Positions 39,505-54,786 of a DNA stretch of 64,000 nucleotides are shown piece after piece. Below the pieces are notes generated by a model. It worked only from the letters and a program-made list of their open reading frames with translations, ran no database searches and was not told where the DNA came from. Position 1 is the stretch's first letter; each line of letters opens with the position of its first letter. The translations under genes were made by a program, and so were the position numbers. The stretch comes from Hippasteria phrygiana (taxonomy: Eukaryota > Echinodermata > Asteroidea > Valvatida > Goniasteridae). Where the stretch lies: contig JAZGUH010000116.1 of the NCBI GenBank assembly GCA_037893225.1, positions 1,364,001 to 1,428,000 on the forward strand. The letters run 5' to 3'.

Positions 39505-41125
39505 ATGAAATATCAACCAAATACAGTAATTTTGACATGTATGGATAGCTTAGATCTGGCGCTACATGTTGCAATTATCGGCGGCTTCTTAGAGTTAACA
39601 CTTGTGGAGAAAATTCAAACCTCGCAATGTTTATTTTCTTTCCGGCCAACATCTGTGTACATGTTACCGTCTATTTATTGCTCCATGCATGTCAAATTCC
39701 CTGGGGTATGGACTTGCTTTATTCATTCATAATTGCATGAAATATCAACCAAATGCAGTAATTTTGACATGTATGGATAGCTTAGATCTGGCGCTACATG
39801 TTGCAATTATCGGCGGCTTCTTAGAGTTAACACTTGTGGAGAAAATTCAAACCTCGCAATGTTTATTTTCTTTCCGGCCAACATCTGTGTGCATATTACC
39901 TTCTATTTATTGCTCCATGCCTGTCAAATTCCCTAGGGTATGACTTGCTTTACTCATTCATAATTGCATGAAATATCAACCAAATACAGTAATTTTGACA
40001 TGTATGGATAGCTTAGATCTGGCGCTACATGTTGCAATTATCGGCGGCTTCTTAGAGTTAACACTTGTGGAGAAAATTCAAACCTCGCAATGTTTATTTT
40101 CTTTCCGGCCAACATCTGTGTACATGTTACCGTCTATTTATTGCTCCATGCATGTCAAATTCCCTGGGGTATGGACTTGCTTTATTCATTCATAATTGCA
40201 TGAAATATCAACCAAATGCAGTAATTTTGACATGTATGGATAACTTAGATCTGGCGCTACATGTTGCAATTATCGGCGGCTTCTTAGAGTTAAAACTTGT
40301 GGAGAAAATTCAAACCTCGCAATGTTTATTTTCTTTCCGGCCAACATCTGTGTACATGTTACCGTCTATTTATTGCTCCATGCCTGTCAAATTCCCTAGG
40401 GTATGACTTGCTTTACTCATTCATAATTGCATGAAATATCAACCAAATACAGTAATTTTGACATGTATGGATAGCTTAGATCTGGCGCTACATGTTGCAA
40501 TCATCGGCGGCTTCCTAGAGTTAAAACTTGTGGAGAAAATTCAAACCTCGCAATGTTTATTTTCTTTCCGGCCAACATCTGTGTACATGTTACCGTCTAT
40601 TTATTGCTCCATGCATGTCAAATTCCCTGGTGTATGGACTAGCTTTACTCATTCATAATTGCATGAAATATCAACCAAATACAGTAATTTTGACATGTAT
40701 GGATAGCTTAGATCTGGCGCTACATGTTGCAATTATCGGCGGCTTCTTAGAGTTAACACTTGTGGAGAAAATTCAAACCTCGCAATGTTTATTTTCTTTC
40801 CGGCCAACATCTGTGTACATGTTACCGTCTATTTATTGCTCCATGCATGTCAAATTCCCTAGGGTATGGACTTGCTTTATTCATTCATAATTGCATGAAA
40901 TATCAACCAAATGCAGTAATTTTGACATGTATGGATAACTTAGATCTGGCGCTACATGTTGCAATTATCGGCGGCTTCTTAGAGTTAACACTTGTGGAGA
41001 AAATTCAAACCTCGCAATGTTTATTTTCTTTCCGGACAACATCTGTGTGCATATTACCTTCTATTTATTGCTCCATGCATGTCAAATTCCCTAGGGTATG
41101 ACTTGCTTTACTCATTCATAATTGC
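39505..41125 (+). repeat. 7-unit higher-order repeat (1621 bp)
   Basis: The units are 39505, 39737, 39968, 40200, 40431, 40663 and 40895, ending in a CCGGACAAC unit. Order and lengths match 36726-38346. Confidence 0.83.
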
Positions 41126-42746
41126 ATGAAATATCAACCAAATACAGTAATTTTGACATGTATGGATAGCTTAGATCTGGCGCTACATGTTGCAATTATC
41201 GGCGGCTTCTTAGAGTTAACACTTGTGGAGAAAATTCAAACCTCGCAATGTTTATTTTCTTTCCGGCCAACATCTGTGTACATGTTACCGTCTATTTATT
41301 GCTCCATGCATGTCAAATTCCCTGGGGTATGGACTTGCTTTATTCATTCATAATTGCATGAAATATCAACCAAATGCAGTAATTTTGACATGTATGGATA
41401 GCTTAGATCTGGCGCTACATGTTGCAATTATCGGCGGCTTCTTAGAGTTAACACTTGTGGAGAAAATTCAAACCTCGCAATGTTTATTTTCTTTCCGGCC
41501 AACATCTGTGTGCATATTACCTTCTATTTATTGCTCCATGCCTGTCAAATTCCCTAGGGTATGACTTGCTTTACTCATTCATAATTGCATGAAATATCAA
41601 CCAAATACAGTAATTTTGACATGTATGGATAGCTTAGATCTGGCGCTACATGTTGCAATTATCGGCGGCTTCTTAGAGTTAACACTTGTGGAGAAAATTC
41701 AAACCTCGCAATGTTTATTTTCTTTCCGGCCAACATCTGTGTACATGTTACCGTCTATTTATTGCTCCATGCATGTCAAATTCCCTGGGGTATGGACTTG
41801 CTTTATTCATTCATAATTGCATGAAATATCAACCAAATGCAGTAATTTTGACATGTATGGATAACTTAGATCTGGCGCTACATGTTGCAATTATCGGCGG
41901 CTTCTTAGAGTTAAAACTTGTGGAGAAAATTCAAACCTCGCAATGTTTATTTTCTTTCCGGCCAACATCTGTGTACATGTTACCGTCTATTTATTGCTCC
42001 ATGCCTGTCAAATTCCCTAGGGTATGACTTGCTTTACTCATTCATAATTGCATGAAATATCAACCAAATACAGTAATTTTGACATGTATGGATAGCTTAG
42101 ATCTGGCGCTACATGTTGCAATCATCGGCGGCTTCCTAGAGTTAAAACTTGTGGAGAAAATTCAAACCTCGCAATGTTTATTTTCTTTCCGGCCAACATC
42201 TGTGTACATGTTACCGTCTATTTATTGCTCCATGCATGTCAAATTCCCTGGTGTATGGACTAGCTTTACTCATTCATAATTGCATGAAATATCAACCAAA
42301 TACAGTAATTTTGACATGTATGGATAGCTTAGATCTGGCGCTACATGTTGCAATTATCGGCGGCTTCTTAGAGTTAACACTTGTGGAGAAAATTCAAACC
42401 TCGCAATGTTTATTTTCTTTCCGGCCAACATCTGTGTACATGTTACCGTCTATTTATTGCTCCATGCATGTCAAATTCCCTAGGGTATGGACTTGCTTTA
42501 TTCATTCATAATTGCATGAAATATCAACCAAATGCAGTAATTTTGACATGTATGGATAACTTAGATCTGGCGCTACATGTTGCAATTATCGGCGGCTTCT
42601 TAGAGTTAACACTTGTGGAGAAAATTCAAACCTCGCAATGTTTATTTTCTTTCCGGCCAACATCTGTGTGCATATTACCTTCTATTTATTGCTCCATGCC
42701 TGTCAAATTCCCTAGGGTATGACTTGCTTTACTCATTCATAATTGC
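41126..42746 (+). repeat. 7-unit repeat with ordinary terminal unit
   Basis: The units are 41126, 41358, 41589, 41821, 42052, 42284 and 42516. The first six match the 7-unit repeat. The seventh (42516) keeps CCGGCC and TGCCTG instead of CCGGAC and TGCATG, so the terminal marker is absent or was converted. It leads into 42747-43440, the end of the large duplicated unit. Confidence 0.8.
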
Positions 42747-45700
42747 ATGAAATATCAACCAAATACAGTAATTTTGACATGTATGGATAGCTTAGATCTG
42801 GCGCTACATGTTGCAATCATCGGCGGCTTCCTAGAGTTAAAACTTGTGGAGAAAATTCAAACCTCGCAATGTTTATTTTCTTTCCGGCCAACATCTGTGT
42901 ACATGTTACCGTCTATTTATTGCTCCATGCATGTCAAATTCCCTGGGGTATGGACTTGCTTTATTCATTCATAATTGCATGAAATATCAACCAAATGCAG
43001 TAATTTTGACATGTATGGATAGCTTAGATCTGGCGCTACATGTTGCAATTATCGGCGGCTTCTTAGAGTTAACACTTGTGGAGAAAATTCAAACCTCGCA
43101 ATGTTTATTTTCTTTCCGGCCAACATCTGTGTGCATATTACCTTCTATTTATTGCTCCATGCCTGTCAAATTCCCTAGGGTATGACTTGCTTTACTCATT
43201 CATAATTGCATGAAATATCAACCAAATACAGTAATTTTGACATGTATGGATAGCTTAGATCTGGCGCTACATGTTGCAATCATCGGCGGCTTCCTAGAGT
43301 TAAAACTTGTGGAGAAAATTCAAACCTCGCAATGTTTATTTTCTTTCCGGCCAACATCTGTGTACATGTTACCGTCTATTTATTGCTCCATGCCTGTCAA
43401 ATTCCCTAGGGTATGACTTGCTTTACTCATTCATAATTGCATGAAATATCAACCAAATACAGTAATTTTGACATGTATGGATAGCTTAGATCTGGCGCTA
43501 CATGTTGCAATCATCGGCGGCTTCCTAAAGTTAAAACTTCTGGAGAAAATTCAAACCTCGCAATGTTTATTTTCTTTCCGGCCAACATCTGTGTACATGT
43601 TACCGTCTATTTATTGCTCCATGCATGTCAAATTCCCTGGGGTATGGACTTGCTTTATTCATTCATAATTGCATGAAATATCAACCAAATGCAGTAATTT
43701 TGACATGTATGGATAACTTAGATCTGGCGCTACATGTTGCAATTATCGGCGGCTTCTTAGAGTTAACACTTGTGGAGAAAATTCAAACCTCGCAATGTTT
43801 ATTTTCTTTCCGGCCAACATCTGTGTGCATATTACCTTCTATTTATTGCTCCATGCCTGTCAAATTCCCTAGGGTATGACTTGCTTTACTCATTCATAAT
43901 TGCATGAAATATCAACCAAATACAGTAATTTTGACATGTATGGATAGCTTAGATCTGGCGCTACATGTTGCAATCATCGGCGGCTTCCTAGAGTTAAAAC
44001 TTATGGAGAAAATTCAAACCTCGCAATGTTTATTTTCTTTCCGGCCAACATCTGTGTACATGTTACCGTCTATTTATTGCTCCATGCATGTCAAATTCCC
44101 TGGGGTATGGACTTGCTTTATTCATTCATAATTGCATGAAATATCAACCAAATGCAGTAATTTTGACATGTATGGATAGCTTAGATCTGGCGCTACATGT
44201 TGCAATTATCGGCGGCTTCTTAGAGTTAACACTTGTGGAGAAAATTCAAACCTCGCAATGTTTATTTTCTTTCCGGCCAACATCTGTGTGCATATTACCT
44301 TCTATTTATTGCTCCATGCCTGTCAAATTCCCTAGGGTATGACTTGCTTTACTCATTCATAATTGCATGAAATATCAACCAAATACAGTAATTTTGACAT
44401 GTATGGATAGCTTAGATCTGGCGCTACATGTTGCAATTATCGGCGGCTTCTTAGAGTTAACACTTGTGGAGAAAATTCAAACCTCGCAATGTTTATTTTC
44501 TTTCCGGCCAACATCTGTGTACATGTTACCGTCTATTTATTGCTCCATGCATGTCAAATTCCCTGGGGTATGGACTTGCTTTATTCATTCATAATTGCAT
44601 GAAATATCAACCAAATGCAGTAATTTTGACATGTATGGATAGCTTAGATCTGGCGCTACATGTTGCAATTATCGGCGGCTTCTTAGAGTTAACACTTGTG
44701 GAGAAAATTCAAACCTCGCAATGTTTATTTTCTTTCCGGCCAACATCTGTGTGCATATTACCTTCTATTTATTGCTCCATGCCTGTCAAATTCCCTAGGG
44801 TATGACTTGCTTTACTCATTCATAATTGCATGAAATATCAACCAAATACAGTAATTTTGACATGTATGGATAGCTTAGATCTGGCGCTACATGTTGCAAT
44901 TATCGGCGGCTTCTTAGAGTTAACACTTGTGGAGAAAATTCAAACCTCGCAATGTTTATTTTCTTTCCGGCCAACATCTGTGTACATGTTACCGTCTATT
45001 TATTGCTCCATGCATGTCAAATTCCCTGGGGTATGGACTTGCTTTATTCATTCATAATTGCATGAAATATCAACCAAATGCAGTAATTTTGACATGTATG
45101 GATAACTTAGATCTGGCGCTACATGTTGCAATTATCGGCGGCTTCTTAGAGTTAAAACTTGTGGAGAAAATTCAAACCTCGCAATGTTTATTTTCTTTCC
45201 GGCCAACATCTGTGTACATGTTACCGTCTATTTATTGCTCCATGCCTGTCAAATTCCCTAGGGTATGACTTGCTTTACTCATTCATAATTGCATGAAATA
45301 TCAACCAAATACAGTAATTTTGACATGTATGGATAGCTTAGATCTGGCGCTACATGTTGCAATCATCGGCGGCTTCCTAGAGTTAAAACTTGTGGAGAAA
45401 ATTCAAACCTCGCAATGTTTATTTTCTTTCCGGCCAACATCTGTGTACATGTTACCGTCTATTTATTGCTCCATGCATGTCAAATTCCCTGGTGTATGGA
45501 CTAGCTTTACTCATTCATAATTGCATGAAATATCAACCAAATACAGTAATTTTGACATGTATGGATAGCTTAGATCTGGCGCTACATGTTGCAATTATCG
45601 GCGGCTTCTTAGAGTTAACACTTGTGGAGAAAATTCAAACCTCGCAATGTTTATTTTCTTTCCGGCCAACATCTGTGTACATGTTACCGTCTATTTATTG

Positions 45701-47144
45701 CTCCATGCATGTCAAATTCCCTAGGGTATGGACTTGCTTTATTCATTCATAATTGCATGAAATATCAACCAAATGCAGTAATTTTGACATGTATGGATAA
45801 CTTAGATCTGGCGCTACATGTTGCAATTATCGGCGGCTTCTTAGAGTTAACACTTGTGGAGAAAATTCAAACCTCGCAATGTTTATTTTCTTTCCGGCCA
45901 ACATCTGTGTGCATATTACCTTCTATTTATTGCTCCATGCCTGTCAAATTCCCTAGGGTATGACTTGCTTTACTCATTCATAATTGCATGAAATATCAAC
46001 CAAATACAGTAATTTTGACATGTATGGATAGCTTAGATCTGGCGCTACATGTTGCAATCATCGGCGGCTTCCTAGAGTTAAAACTTGTGGAGAAAATTCA
46101 AACCTCGCAATGTTTATTTTCTTTCCGGCCAACATCTGTGTACATGTTACCGTCTATTTATTGCTCCATGCATGTCAAATTCCCTGGGATATGGACTTGC
46201 TTTATGCATTCATAATTGCATGAAATATCAACCAAATGCAGTAATTTTGACATGTATGGATAGCTTAGATCTGGCGCTACATGTTGCAATTATCGGCGGC
46301 TTCTTAGAGTTAACACTTGTGGAGAAAATTCAAACCTCGCAATGTTTATTTTCTTTCCGGCCAACATCTGTGTGCATATTACCTTCTATTTATTGCTCCA
46401 TGCCTGTCAAATTCCCTAGGGTATGACTTGCTTTACTCATTCATAATTGCATGAAATATCAACCAAATACAGTAATTTTGACATGTATGGATAGCTTAGA
46501 TCTGGCGCTACATGTTGCAATCATCGGCGGCTTCCTAGAGTTAAAACTTGTGGAGAAAATTCAAACCTCGCAATGTTTATTTTCTTTCCGGCCAACATCT
46601 GTGTACATGTTACCGTCTATTTATTGCTCCATGCCTGTCAAATTCCCTAGGGTATGACTTGCTTTACTCATTCATAATTGCATGAAATATCAACCAAATA
46701 CAGTAATTTTGACATGTATGGATAGCTTAGATCTGGCGCTACATGTTGCAATCATCGGCGGCTTCCTGGAGTTAAAACTTGTGGAGAAAATCCAAACCTC
46801 GCAATGTTTATTTTCTTTCCGGCCAACATCTGTGTACATGTTACCGTCTATTTATTGCTCCATGCATGTCAAATTCCCTGGTGTATGGACTAGCTTTACT
46901 CATTCATAATTGCATGAAATATCAACCAAATTCAGTAATTTTGACATGTATGGATAGCTTAGATCTGGCGCTACATGTTGCAATTATCGGCGACTTCTTA
47001 GAGTTAACACTTGTGGAGAAAATTCAAACCTCGCAATGTTTATTTTCTTTCCGGACAACATCTGTGTGCATATTACCTTCTATTTATTGCTCCATGCATG
47101 TCAAATTCCCTAGGGTATGACTTGCTTTACTCATTCATAATTGC

Positions 47145-50100
47145 ATGAAATATCAACCAAATACAGTAATTTTGACATGTATGGATAGCTTAGATCTGGC
47201 GCTACATGTTGCAATTATCGGCGGCTTCTTAGAGTTAACACTTGTGGAGAAAATTCAAACCTCGCAATGTTTATTTTCTTTCCGGCCAACATCTGTGTAC
47301 ATGTTACCGTCTATTTATTGCTCCATGCATGTCAAATTCCCTGGGGTATGGACTTGCTTTATTCATTCATAATTGCATGAAATATCAACCAAATGCAGTA
47401 ATTTTGACATGTATGGATAGCTTAGATCTGGCGCTACATGTTGCAATTATCGGCGGCTTCTTAGAGTTAACACTTGTGGAGAAAATTCAAACCTCGCAAT
47501 GTTTATTTTCTTTCCGGCCAACATCTGTGTGCATATTACCTTCTATTTATTGCTCCATGCCTGTCAAATTCCCTAGGGTATGACTTGCTTTACTCATTCA
47601 TAATTGCATGAAATATCAACCAAATACAGTAATTTTGACATGTATGGATAGCTTAGATCTGGCGCTACATGTTGCAATTATCGGCGGCTTCTTAGAGTTA
47701 ACACTTGTGGAGAAAATTCAAACCTCGCAATGTTTATTTTCTTTCCGGCCAACATCTGTGTACATGTTACCGTCTATTTATTGCTCCATGCATGTCAAAT
47801 TCCCTGGGGTATGGACTTGCTTTATTCATTCATAATTGCATGAAATATCAACCAAATGCAGTAATTTTGACATGTATGGATAACTTAGATCTGGCGCTAC
47901 ATGTTGCAATTATCGGCGGCTTCTTAGAGTTAAAACTTGTGGAGAAAATTCAAACCTCGCAATGTTTATTTTCTTTCCGGCCAACATCTGTGTACATGTT
48001 ACCGTCTATTTATTGCTCCATGCCTGTCAAATTCCCTAGGGTATGACTTGCTTTACTCATTCATAATTGCATGAAATATCAACCAAATACAGTAATTTTG
48101 ACATGTATGGATAGCTTAGATCTGGCGCTACATGTTGCAATCATCGGCGGCTTCCTAGAGTTAAAACTTGTGGAGAAAATTCAAACCTCGCAATGTTTAT
48201 TTTCTTTCCGGCCAACATCTGTGTACATGTTACCGTCTATTTATTGCTCCATGCATGTCAAATTCCCTGGTGTATGGACTAGCTTTACTCATTCATAATT
48301 GCATGAAATATCAACCAAATACAGTAATTTTGACATGTATGGATAGCTTAGATCTGGCGCTACATGTTGCAATTATCGGCGGCTTCTTAGAGTTAACACT
48401 TGTGGAGAAAATTCAAACCTCGCAATGTTTATTTTCTTTCCGGCCAACATCTGTGTACATGTTACCGTCTATTTATTGCTCCATGCATGTCAAATTCCCT
48501 AGGGTATGGACTTGCTTTATTCATTCATAATTGCATGAAATATCAACCAAATGCAGTAATTTTGACATGTATGGATAACTTAGATCTGGCGCTACATGTT
48601 GCAATTATCGGCGGCTTCTTAGAGTTAACACTTGTGGAGAAAATTCAAACCTCGCAATGTTTATTTTCTTTCCGGACAACATCTGTGTGCATATTACCTT
48701 CTATTTATTGCTCCATGCATGTCAAATTCCCTAGGGTATGACTTGCTTTACTCATTCATAATTGCATGAAATATCAACCAAATACAGTAATTTTGACATG
48801 TATGGATAGCTTAGATCTGGCGCTACATGTTGCAATTATCGGCGGCTTCTTAGAGTTAACACTTGTGGAGAAAATTCAAACCTCGCAATGTTTATTTTCT
48901 TTCCGGCCAACATCTGTGTACATGTTACCGTCTATTTATTGCTCCATGCATGTCAAATTCCCTGGGGTATGGACTTGCTTTATTCATTCATAATTGCATG
49001 AAATATCAACCAAATGCAGTAATTTTGACATGTATGGATAGCTTAGATCTGGCGCTACATGTTGCAATTATCGGCGGCTTCTTAGAGTTAACACTTGTGG
49101 AGAAAATTCAAACCTCGCAATGTTTATTTTCTTTCCGGCCAACATCTGTGTGCATATTACCTTCTATTTATTGCTCCATGCCTGTCAAATTCCCTAGGGT
49201 ATGACTTGCTTTACTCATTCATAATTGCATGAAATATCAACCAAATACAGTAATTTTGACATGTATGGATAGCTTAGATCTGGCGCTACATGTTGCAATT
49301 ATCGGCGGCTTCTTAGAGTTAACACTTGTGGAGAAAATTCAAACCTCGCAATGTTTATTTTCTTTCCGGCCAACATCTGTGTACATGTTACCGTCTATTT
49401 ATTGCTCCATGCATGTCAAATTCCCTGGGGTATGGACTTGCTTTATTCATTCATAATTGCATGAAATATCAACCAAATGCAGTAATTTTGACATGTATGG
49501 ATAACTTAGATCTGGCGCTACATGTTGCAATTATCGGCGGCTTCTTAGAGTTAAAACTTGTGGAGAAAATTCAAACCTCGCAATGTTTATTTTCTTTCCG
49601 GCCAACATCTGTGTACATGTTACCGTCTATTTATTGCTCCATGCCTGTCAAATTCCCTAGGGTATGACTTGCTTTACTCATTCATAATTGCATGAAATAT
49701 CAACCAAATACAGTAATTTTGACATGTATGGATAGCTTAGATCTGGCGCTACATGTTGCAATCATCGGCGGCTTCCTAGAGTTAAAACTTGTGGAGAAAA
49801 TTCAAACCTCGCAATGTTTATTTTCTTTCCGGCCAACATCTGTGTACATGTTACCGTCTATTTATTGCTCCATGCATGTCAAATTCCCTGGTGTATGGAC
49901 TAGCTTTACTCATTCATAATTGCATGAAATATCAACCAAATACAGTAATTTTGACATGTATGGATAGCTTAGATCTGGCGCTACATGTTGCAATTATCGG
50001 CGGCTTCTTAGAGTTAACACTTGTGGAGAAAATTCAAACCTCGCAATGTTTATTTTCTTTCCGGCCAACATCTGTGTACATGTTACCGTCTATTTATTGC

Positions 50101-51544
50101 TCCATGCATGTCAAATTCCCTGGGGTATGGACTTGCTTTATTCATTCATAATTGCATGAAATATCAACCAAATGCAGTAATTTTGACATGTATGGATAGC
50201 TTAGATCTGGCGCTACATGTTGCAATTATCGGCGGCTTCTTAGAGTTAACACTTGTGGTGAAAATTCAAACCTCGCAATGTTTATTTTCTTTCCGGCCAA
50301 CATCTGTGTGCATATTACCTTCTATTTATTGCTCCATGCCTGTCAAATTCCCTAGGGTATGACTTGCTTTACTCATTCATAATTGCATGAAATATCAACC
50401 AAATACAGTAATTTTGACATGTATGGATAGCTTAGATCTGGCGCTACATGTTGCAATTATCGGCGGCTTCTTAGAGTTAACACTTGTGGAGAAAATTCAA
50501 ACCTCGCAATGTTTATTTTCTTTCCGGCCAACATCTGTGTACATGTTACCGTCTATTTATTGCTCCATGCATGTCAAATTCCCTGGGGTATGGACTTGCT
50601 TTATTCATTCATAATTGCATGAAATATCAACCAAATGCAGTAATTTTGACATGTATGGATAACTTAGATCTGGCGCTACATGTTGCAATTATCGGCGGCT
50701 TCTTAGAGTTAAAACTTGTGGAGAAAATTCAAACCTCGCAATGTTTATTTTCTTTCCGGCCAACATCTGTGTACATGTTACCGTCTATTTATTGCTCCAT
50801 GCCTGTCAAATTCCCTAGGGTATGACTTGCTTTACTCATTCATAATTGCATGAAATATCAACCAAATACAGTAATTTTGACATGTATGGATAGCTTAGAT
50901 CTGGCGCTACATGTTGCAATCATCGGCGGCTTCCTAGAGTTAAAACTTGTGGAGAAAATTCAAACCTCGCAATGTTTATTTTCTTTCCGGCCAACATCTG
51001 TGTACATGTTACCGTCTATTTATTGCTCCATGCATGTCAAATTCCCTGGTGTATGGACTAGCTTTACTCATTCATAATTGCATGAAATATCAACCAAATA
51101 CAGTAATTTTGACATGTATGGATAGCTTAGATCTGGCGCTACATGTTGCAATTATCGGCGGCTTCTTAGAGTTAACACTTGTGGAGAAAATTCAAACCTC
51201 GCAATGTTTATTTTCTTTCCGGCCAACATCTGTGTACATGTTACCGTCTATTTATTGCTCCATGCATGTCAAATTCCCTAGGGTATGGACTTGCTTTATT
51301 CATTCATAATTGCATGAAATATCAACCAAATGCAGTAATTTTGACATGTATGGATAACTTAGATCTGGCGCTACATGTTGCAATTATCGGCGGCTTCTTA
51401 GAGTTAACACTTGTGGAGAAAATTCAAACCTCGCAATGTTTATTTTCTTTCCGGACAACATCTGTGTGCATATTACCTTCTATTTATTGCTCCATGCATG
51501 TCAAATTCCCTAGGGTATGACTTGCTTTACTCATTCATAATTGC
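47145..51544 (+). repeat. 7-5-7 run of higher-order repeats inside the duplicated copy
   Basis: 7-unit copy 47145-48765 (terminal CCGGACAAC unit 48535), 5-unit copy 48766-49923, and 7-unit copy 49924-51544 (terminal unit 51314). This is the same 7-5-7 order as 36726-41125, preserved through the large duplication. Confidence 0.82.
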
Positions 51545-53165
51545 ATGAAATATCAACCAAATACAGTAATTTTGACATGTATGGATAGCTTAGATCTGGC
51601 GCTACATGTTGCAATTATCGGCGGCTTCTTAGAGTTAACACTTGTGGAGAAAATTCAAACCTCGCAATGTTTATTTTCTTTCCGGCCAACATCTGTGTAC
51701 ATGTTACCGTCTATTTATTGCTCCATGCATGTCAAATTCCCTGGGGTATGGACTTGCTTTATTCATTCATAATTGCATGAAATATCAACCAAATGCAGTA
51801 ATTTTGACATGTATGGATAGCTTAGATCTGGCGCTACATGTTGCAATTATCGGCGGCTTCTTAGAGTTAACACTTGTGGAGAAAATTCAAACCTCGCAAT
51901 GTTTATTTTCTTTCCGGCCAACATCTGTGTGCATATTACCTTCTATTTATTGCTCCATGCCTGTCAAATTCCCTAGGGTATGACTTGCTTTACTCATTCA
52001 TAATTGCATGAAATATCAACCAAATACAGTAATTTTGACATGTATGGATAGCTTAGATCTGGCGCTACATGTTGCAATTATCGGCGGCTTCTTAGAGTTA
52101 ACACTTGTGGAGAAAATTCAAACCTCGCAATGTTTATTTTCTTTCCGGCCAACATCTGTGTACATGTTACCGTCTATTTATTGCTCCATGCATGTCAAAT
52201 TCCCTGGGGTATGGACTTGCTTTATTCATTCATAATTGCATGAAATATCAACCAAATGCAGTAATTTTGACATGTATGGATAACTTAGATCTGGCGCTAC
52301 ATGTTGCAATTATCGGCGGCTTCTTAGAGTTAAAACTTGTGGAGAAAATTCAAACCTCGCAATGTTTATTTTCTTTCCGGCCAACATCTGTGTACATGTT
52401 ACCGTCTATTTATTGCTCCATGCCTGTCAAATTCCCTAGGGTATGACTTGCTTTACTCATTCATAATTGCATGAAATATCAACCAAATACAGTAATTTTG
52501 ACATGTATGGATAGCTTAGATCTGGCGCTACATGTTGCAATCATCGGCGGCTTCCTAGAGTTAAAACTTGTGGAGAAAATTCAAACCTCGCAATGTTTAT
52601 TTTCTTTCCGGCCAACATCTGTGTACATGTTACCGTCTATTTATTGCTCCATGCATGTCAAATTCCCTGGTGTATGGACTAGCTTTACTCATTCATAATT
52701 GCATGAAATATCAACCAAATACAGTAATTTTGACATGTATGGATAGCTTAGATCTGGCGCTACATGTTGCAATTATCGGCGGCTTCTTAGAGTTAACACT
52801 TGTGGAGAAAATTCAAACCTCGCAATGTTTATTTTCTTTCCGGCCAACATCTGTGTACATGTTACCGTCTATTTATTGCTCCATGCATGTCAAATTCCCT
52901 AGGGTATGGACTTGCTTTATTCATTCATAATTGCATGAAATATCAACCAAATGCAGTAATTTTGACATGTATGGATAACTTAGATCTGGCGCTACATGTT
53001 GCAATTATCGGCGGCTTCTTAGAGTTAACACTTGTGGAGAAAATTCAAACCTCGCAATGTTTATTTTCTTTCCGGACAACATCTGTGTGCATATTACCTT
53101 CTATTTATTGCTCCATGCATGTCAAATTCCCTAGGGTATGACTTGCTTTACTCATTCATAATTGC
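51545..53165 (+). repeat. Extra 7-unit repeat copy (1621 bp), not in the source copy
   Basis: The units are 51545, 51777, 52008, 52240, 52471, 52703 and 52935, ending in CCGGACAAC. The source copy goes from its CCGGACAAC unit at 40895 straight into the unmarked 7-unit run at 41126-42746. The duplicated copy has this block first and the unmarked run second (53166-54786). The extra copy could equally be assigned to any register within the tandem pair. Confidence 0.75.
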
Positions 53166-54786
53166 ATGAAATATCAACCAAATACAGTAATTTTGACATG
53201 TATGGATAGCTTAGATCTGGCGCTACATGTTGCAATTATCGGCGGCTTCTTAGAGTTAACACTTGTGGAGAAAATTCAAACCTCGCAATGTTTATTTTCT
53301 TTCCGGCCAACATCTGTGTACATGTTACCGTCTATTTATTGCTCCATGCATGTCAAATTCCCTGGGGTATGGACTTGCTTTATTCATTCATAATTGCATG
53401 AAATATCAACCAAATGCAGTAATTTTGACATGTATGGATAGCTTAGATCTGGCGCTACATGTTGCAATTATCGGCGGCTTCTTAGAGTTAACACTTGTGG
53501 AGAAAATTCAAACCTCGCAATGTTTATTTTCTTTCCGGCCAACATCTGTGTGCATATTACCTTCTATTTATTGCTCCATGCCTGTCAAATTCCCTAGGGT
53601 ATGACTTGCTTTACTCATTCATAATTGCATGAAATATCAACCAAATACAGTAATTTTGACATGTATGGATAGCTTAGATCTGGCGCTACATGTTGCAATT
53701 ATCGGCGGCTTCTTAGAGTTAACACTTGTGGAGAAAATTCAAACCTCGCAATGTTTATTTTCTTTCCGGCCAACATCTGTGTACATGTTACCGTCTATTT
53801 ATTGCTCCATGCATGTCAAATTCCCTGGGGTATGGACTTGCTTTATTCATTCATAATTGCATGAAATATCAACCAAATGCAGTAATTTTGACATGTATGG
53901 ATAACTTAGATCTGGCGCTACATGTTGCAATTATCGGCGGCTTCTTAGAGTTAAAACTTGTGGAGAAAATTCAAACCTCGCAATGTTTATTTTCTTTCCG
54001 GCCAACATCTGTGTACATGTTACCGTCTATTTATTGCTCCATGCCTGTCAAATTCCCTAGGGTATGACTTGCTTTACTCATTCATAATTGCATGAAATAT
54101 CAACCAAATACAGTAATTTTGACATGTATGGATAGCTTAGATCTGGCGCTACATGTTGCAATCATCGGCGGCTTCCTAGAGTTAAAACTTGTGGAGAAAA
54201 TTCAAACCTCGCAATGTTTATTTTCTTTCCGGCCAACATCTGTGTACATGTTACCGTCTATTTATTGCTCCATGCATGTCAAATTCCCTGGTGTATGGAC
54301 TAGCTTTACTCATTCATAATTGCATGAAATATCAACCAAATACAGTAATTTTGACATGTATGGATAGCTTAGATCTGGCGCTACATGTTGCAATTATCGG
54401 CGGCTTCTTAGAGTTAACACTTGTGGAGAAAATTCAAACCTCGCAATGTTTATTTTCTTTCCGGCCAACATCTGTGTACATGTTACCGTCTATTTATTGC
54501 TCCATGCATGTCAAATTCCCTAGGGTATGGACTTGCTTTATTCATTCATAATTGCATGAAATATCAACCAAATGCAGTAATTTTGACATGTATGGATAAC
54601 TTAGATCTGGCGCTACATGTTGCAATTATCGGCGGCTTCTTAGAGTTAACACTTGTGGAGAAAATTCAAACCTCGCAATGTTTATTTTCTTTCCGGCCAA
54701 CATCTGTGTGCATATTACCTTCTATTTATTGCTCCATGCCTGTCAAATTCCCTAGGGTATGACTTGCTTTACTCATTCATAATTGC
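53166..54786 (+). repeat. 7-unit repeat with ordinary terminal unit, duplicated copy
   Basis: The units are 53166, 53398, 53629, 53861, 54092, 54324 and 54556, matching 41126-42746 at offset 12040. It recurs again at 60806-62426 (offset 7640). In that later copy CCTGGGG replaces CCTAGGG in a 231-bp unit, through G at 61236. Confidence 0.8.

Larger units (their letters stand above)
33485..43903 (+). repeat. Super-period interval 3: 45 units, 10419 bp
   Basis: It runs from the CTTATGG marker at 33485 to that at 43904; 45 unit starts were counted. It holds GGGATATGG (35569), CCTGGAG with AAAATCC (36263), GGCGAC with CCGGACAAC (36495), and CCGGACAAC again at 38116 and 40895. It also has a CCTAAAG unit at 43441. 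The whole interval is the source of a near-perfect tandem copy that follows. Confidence 0.8.
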
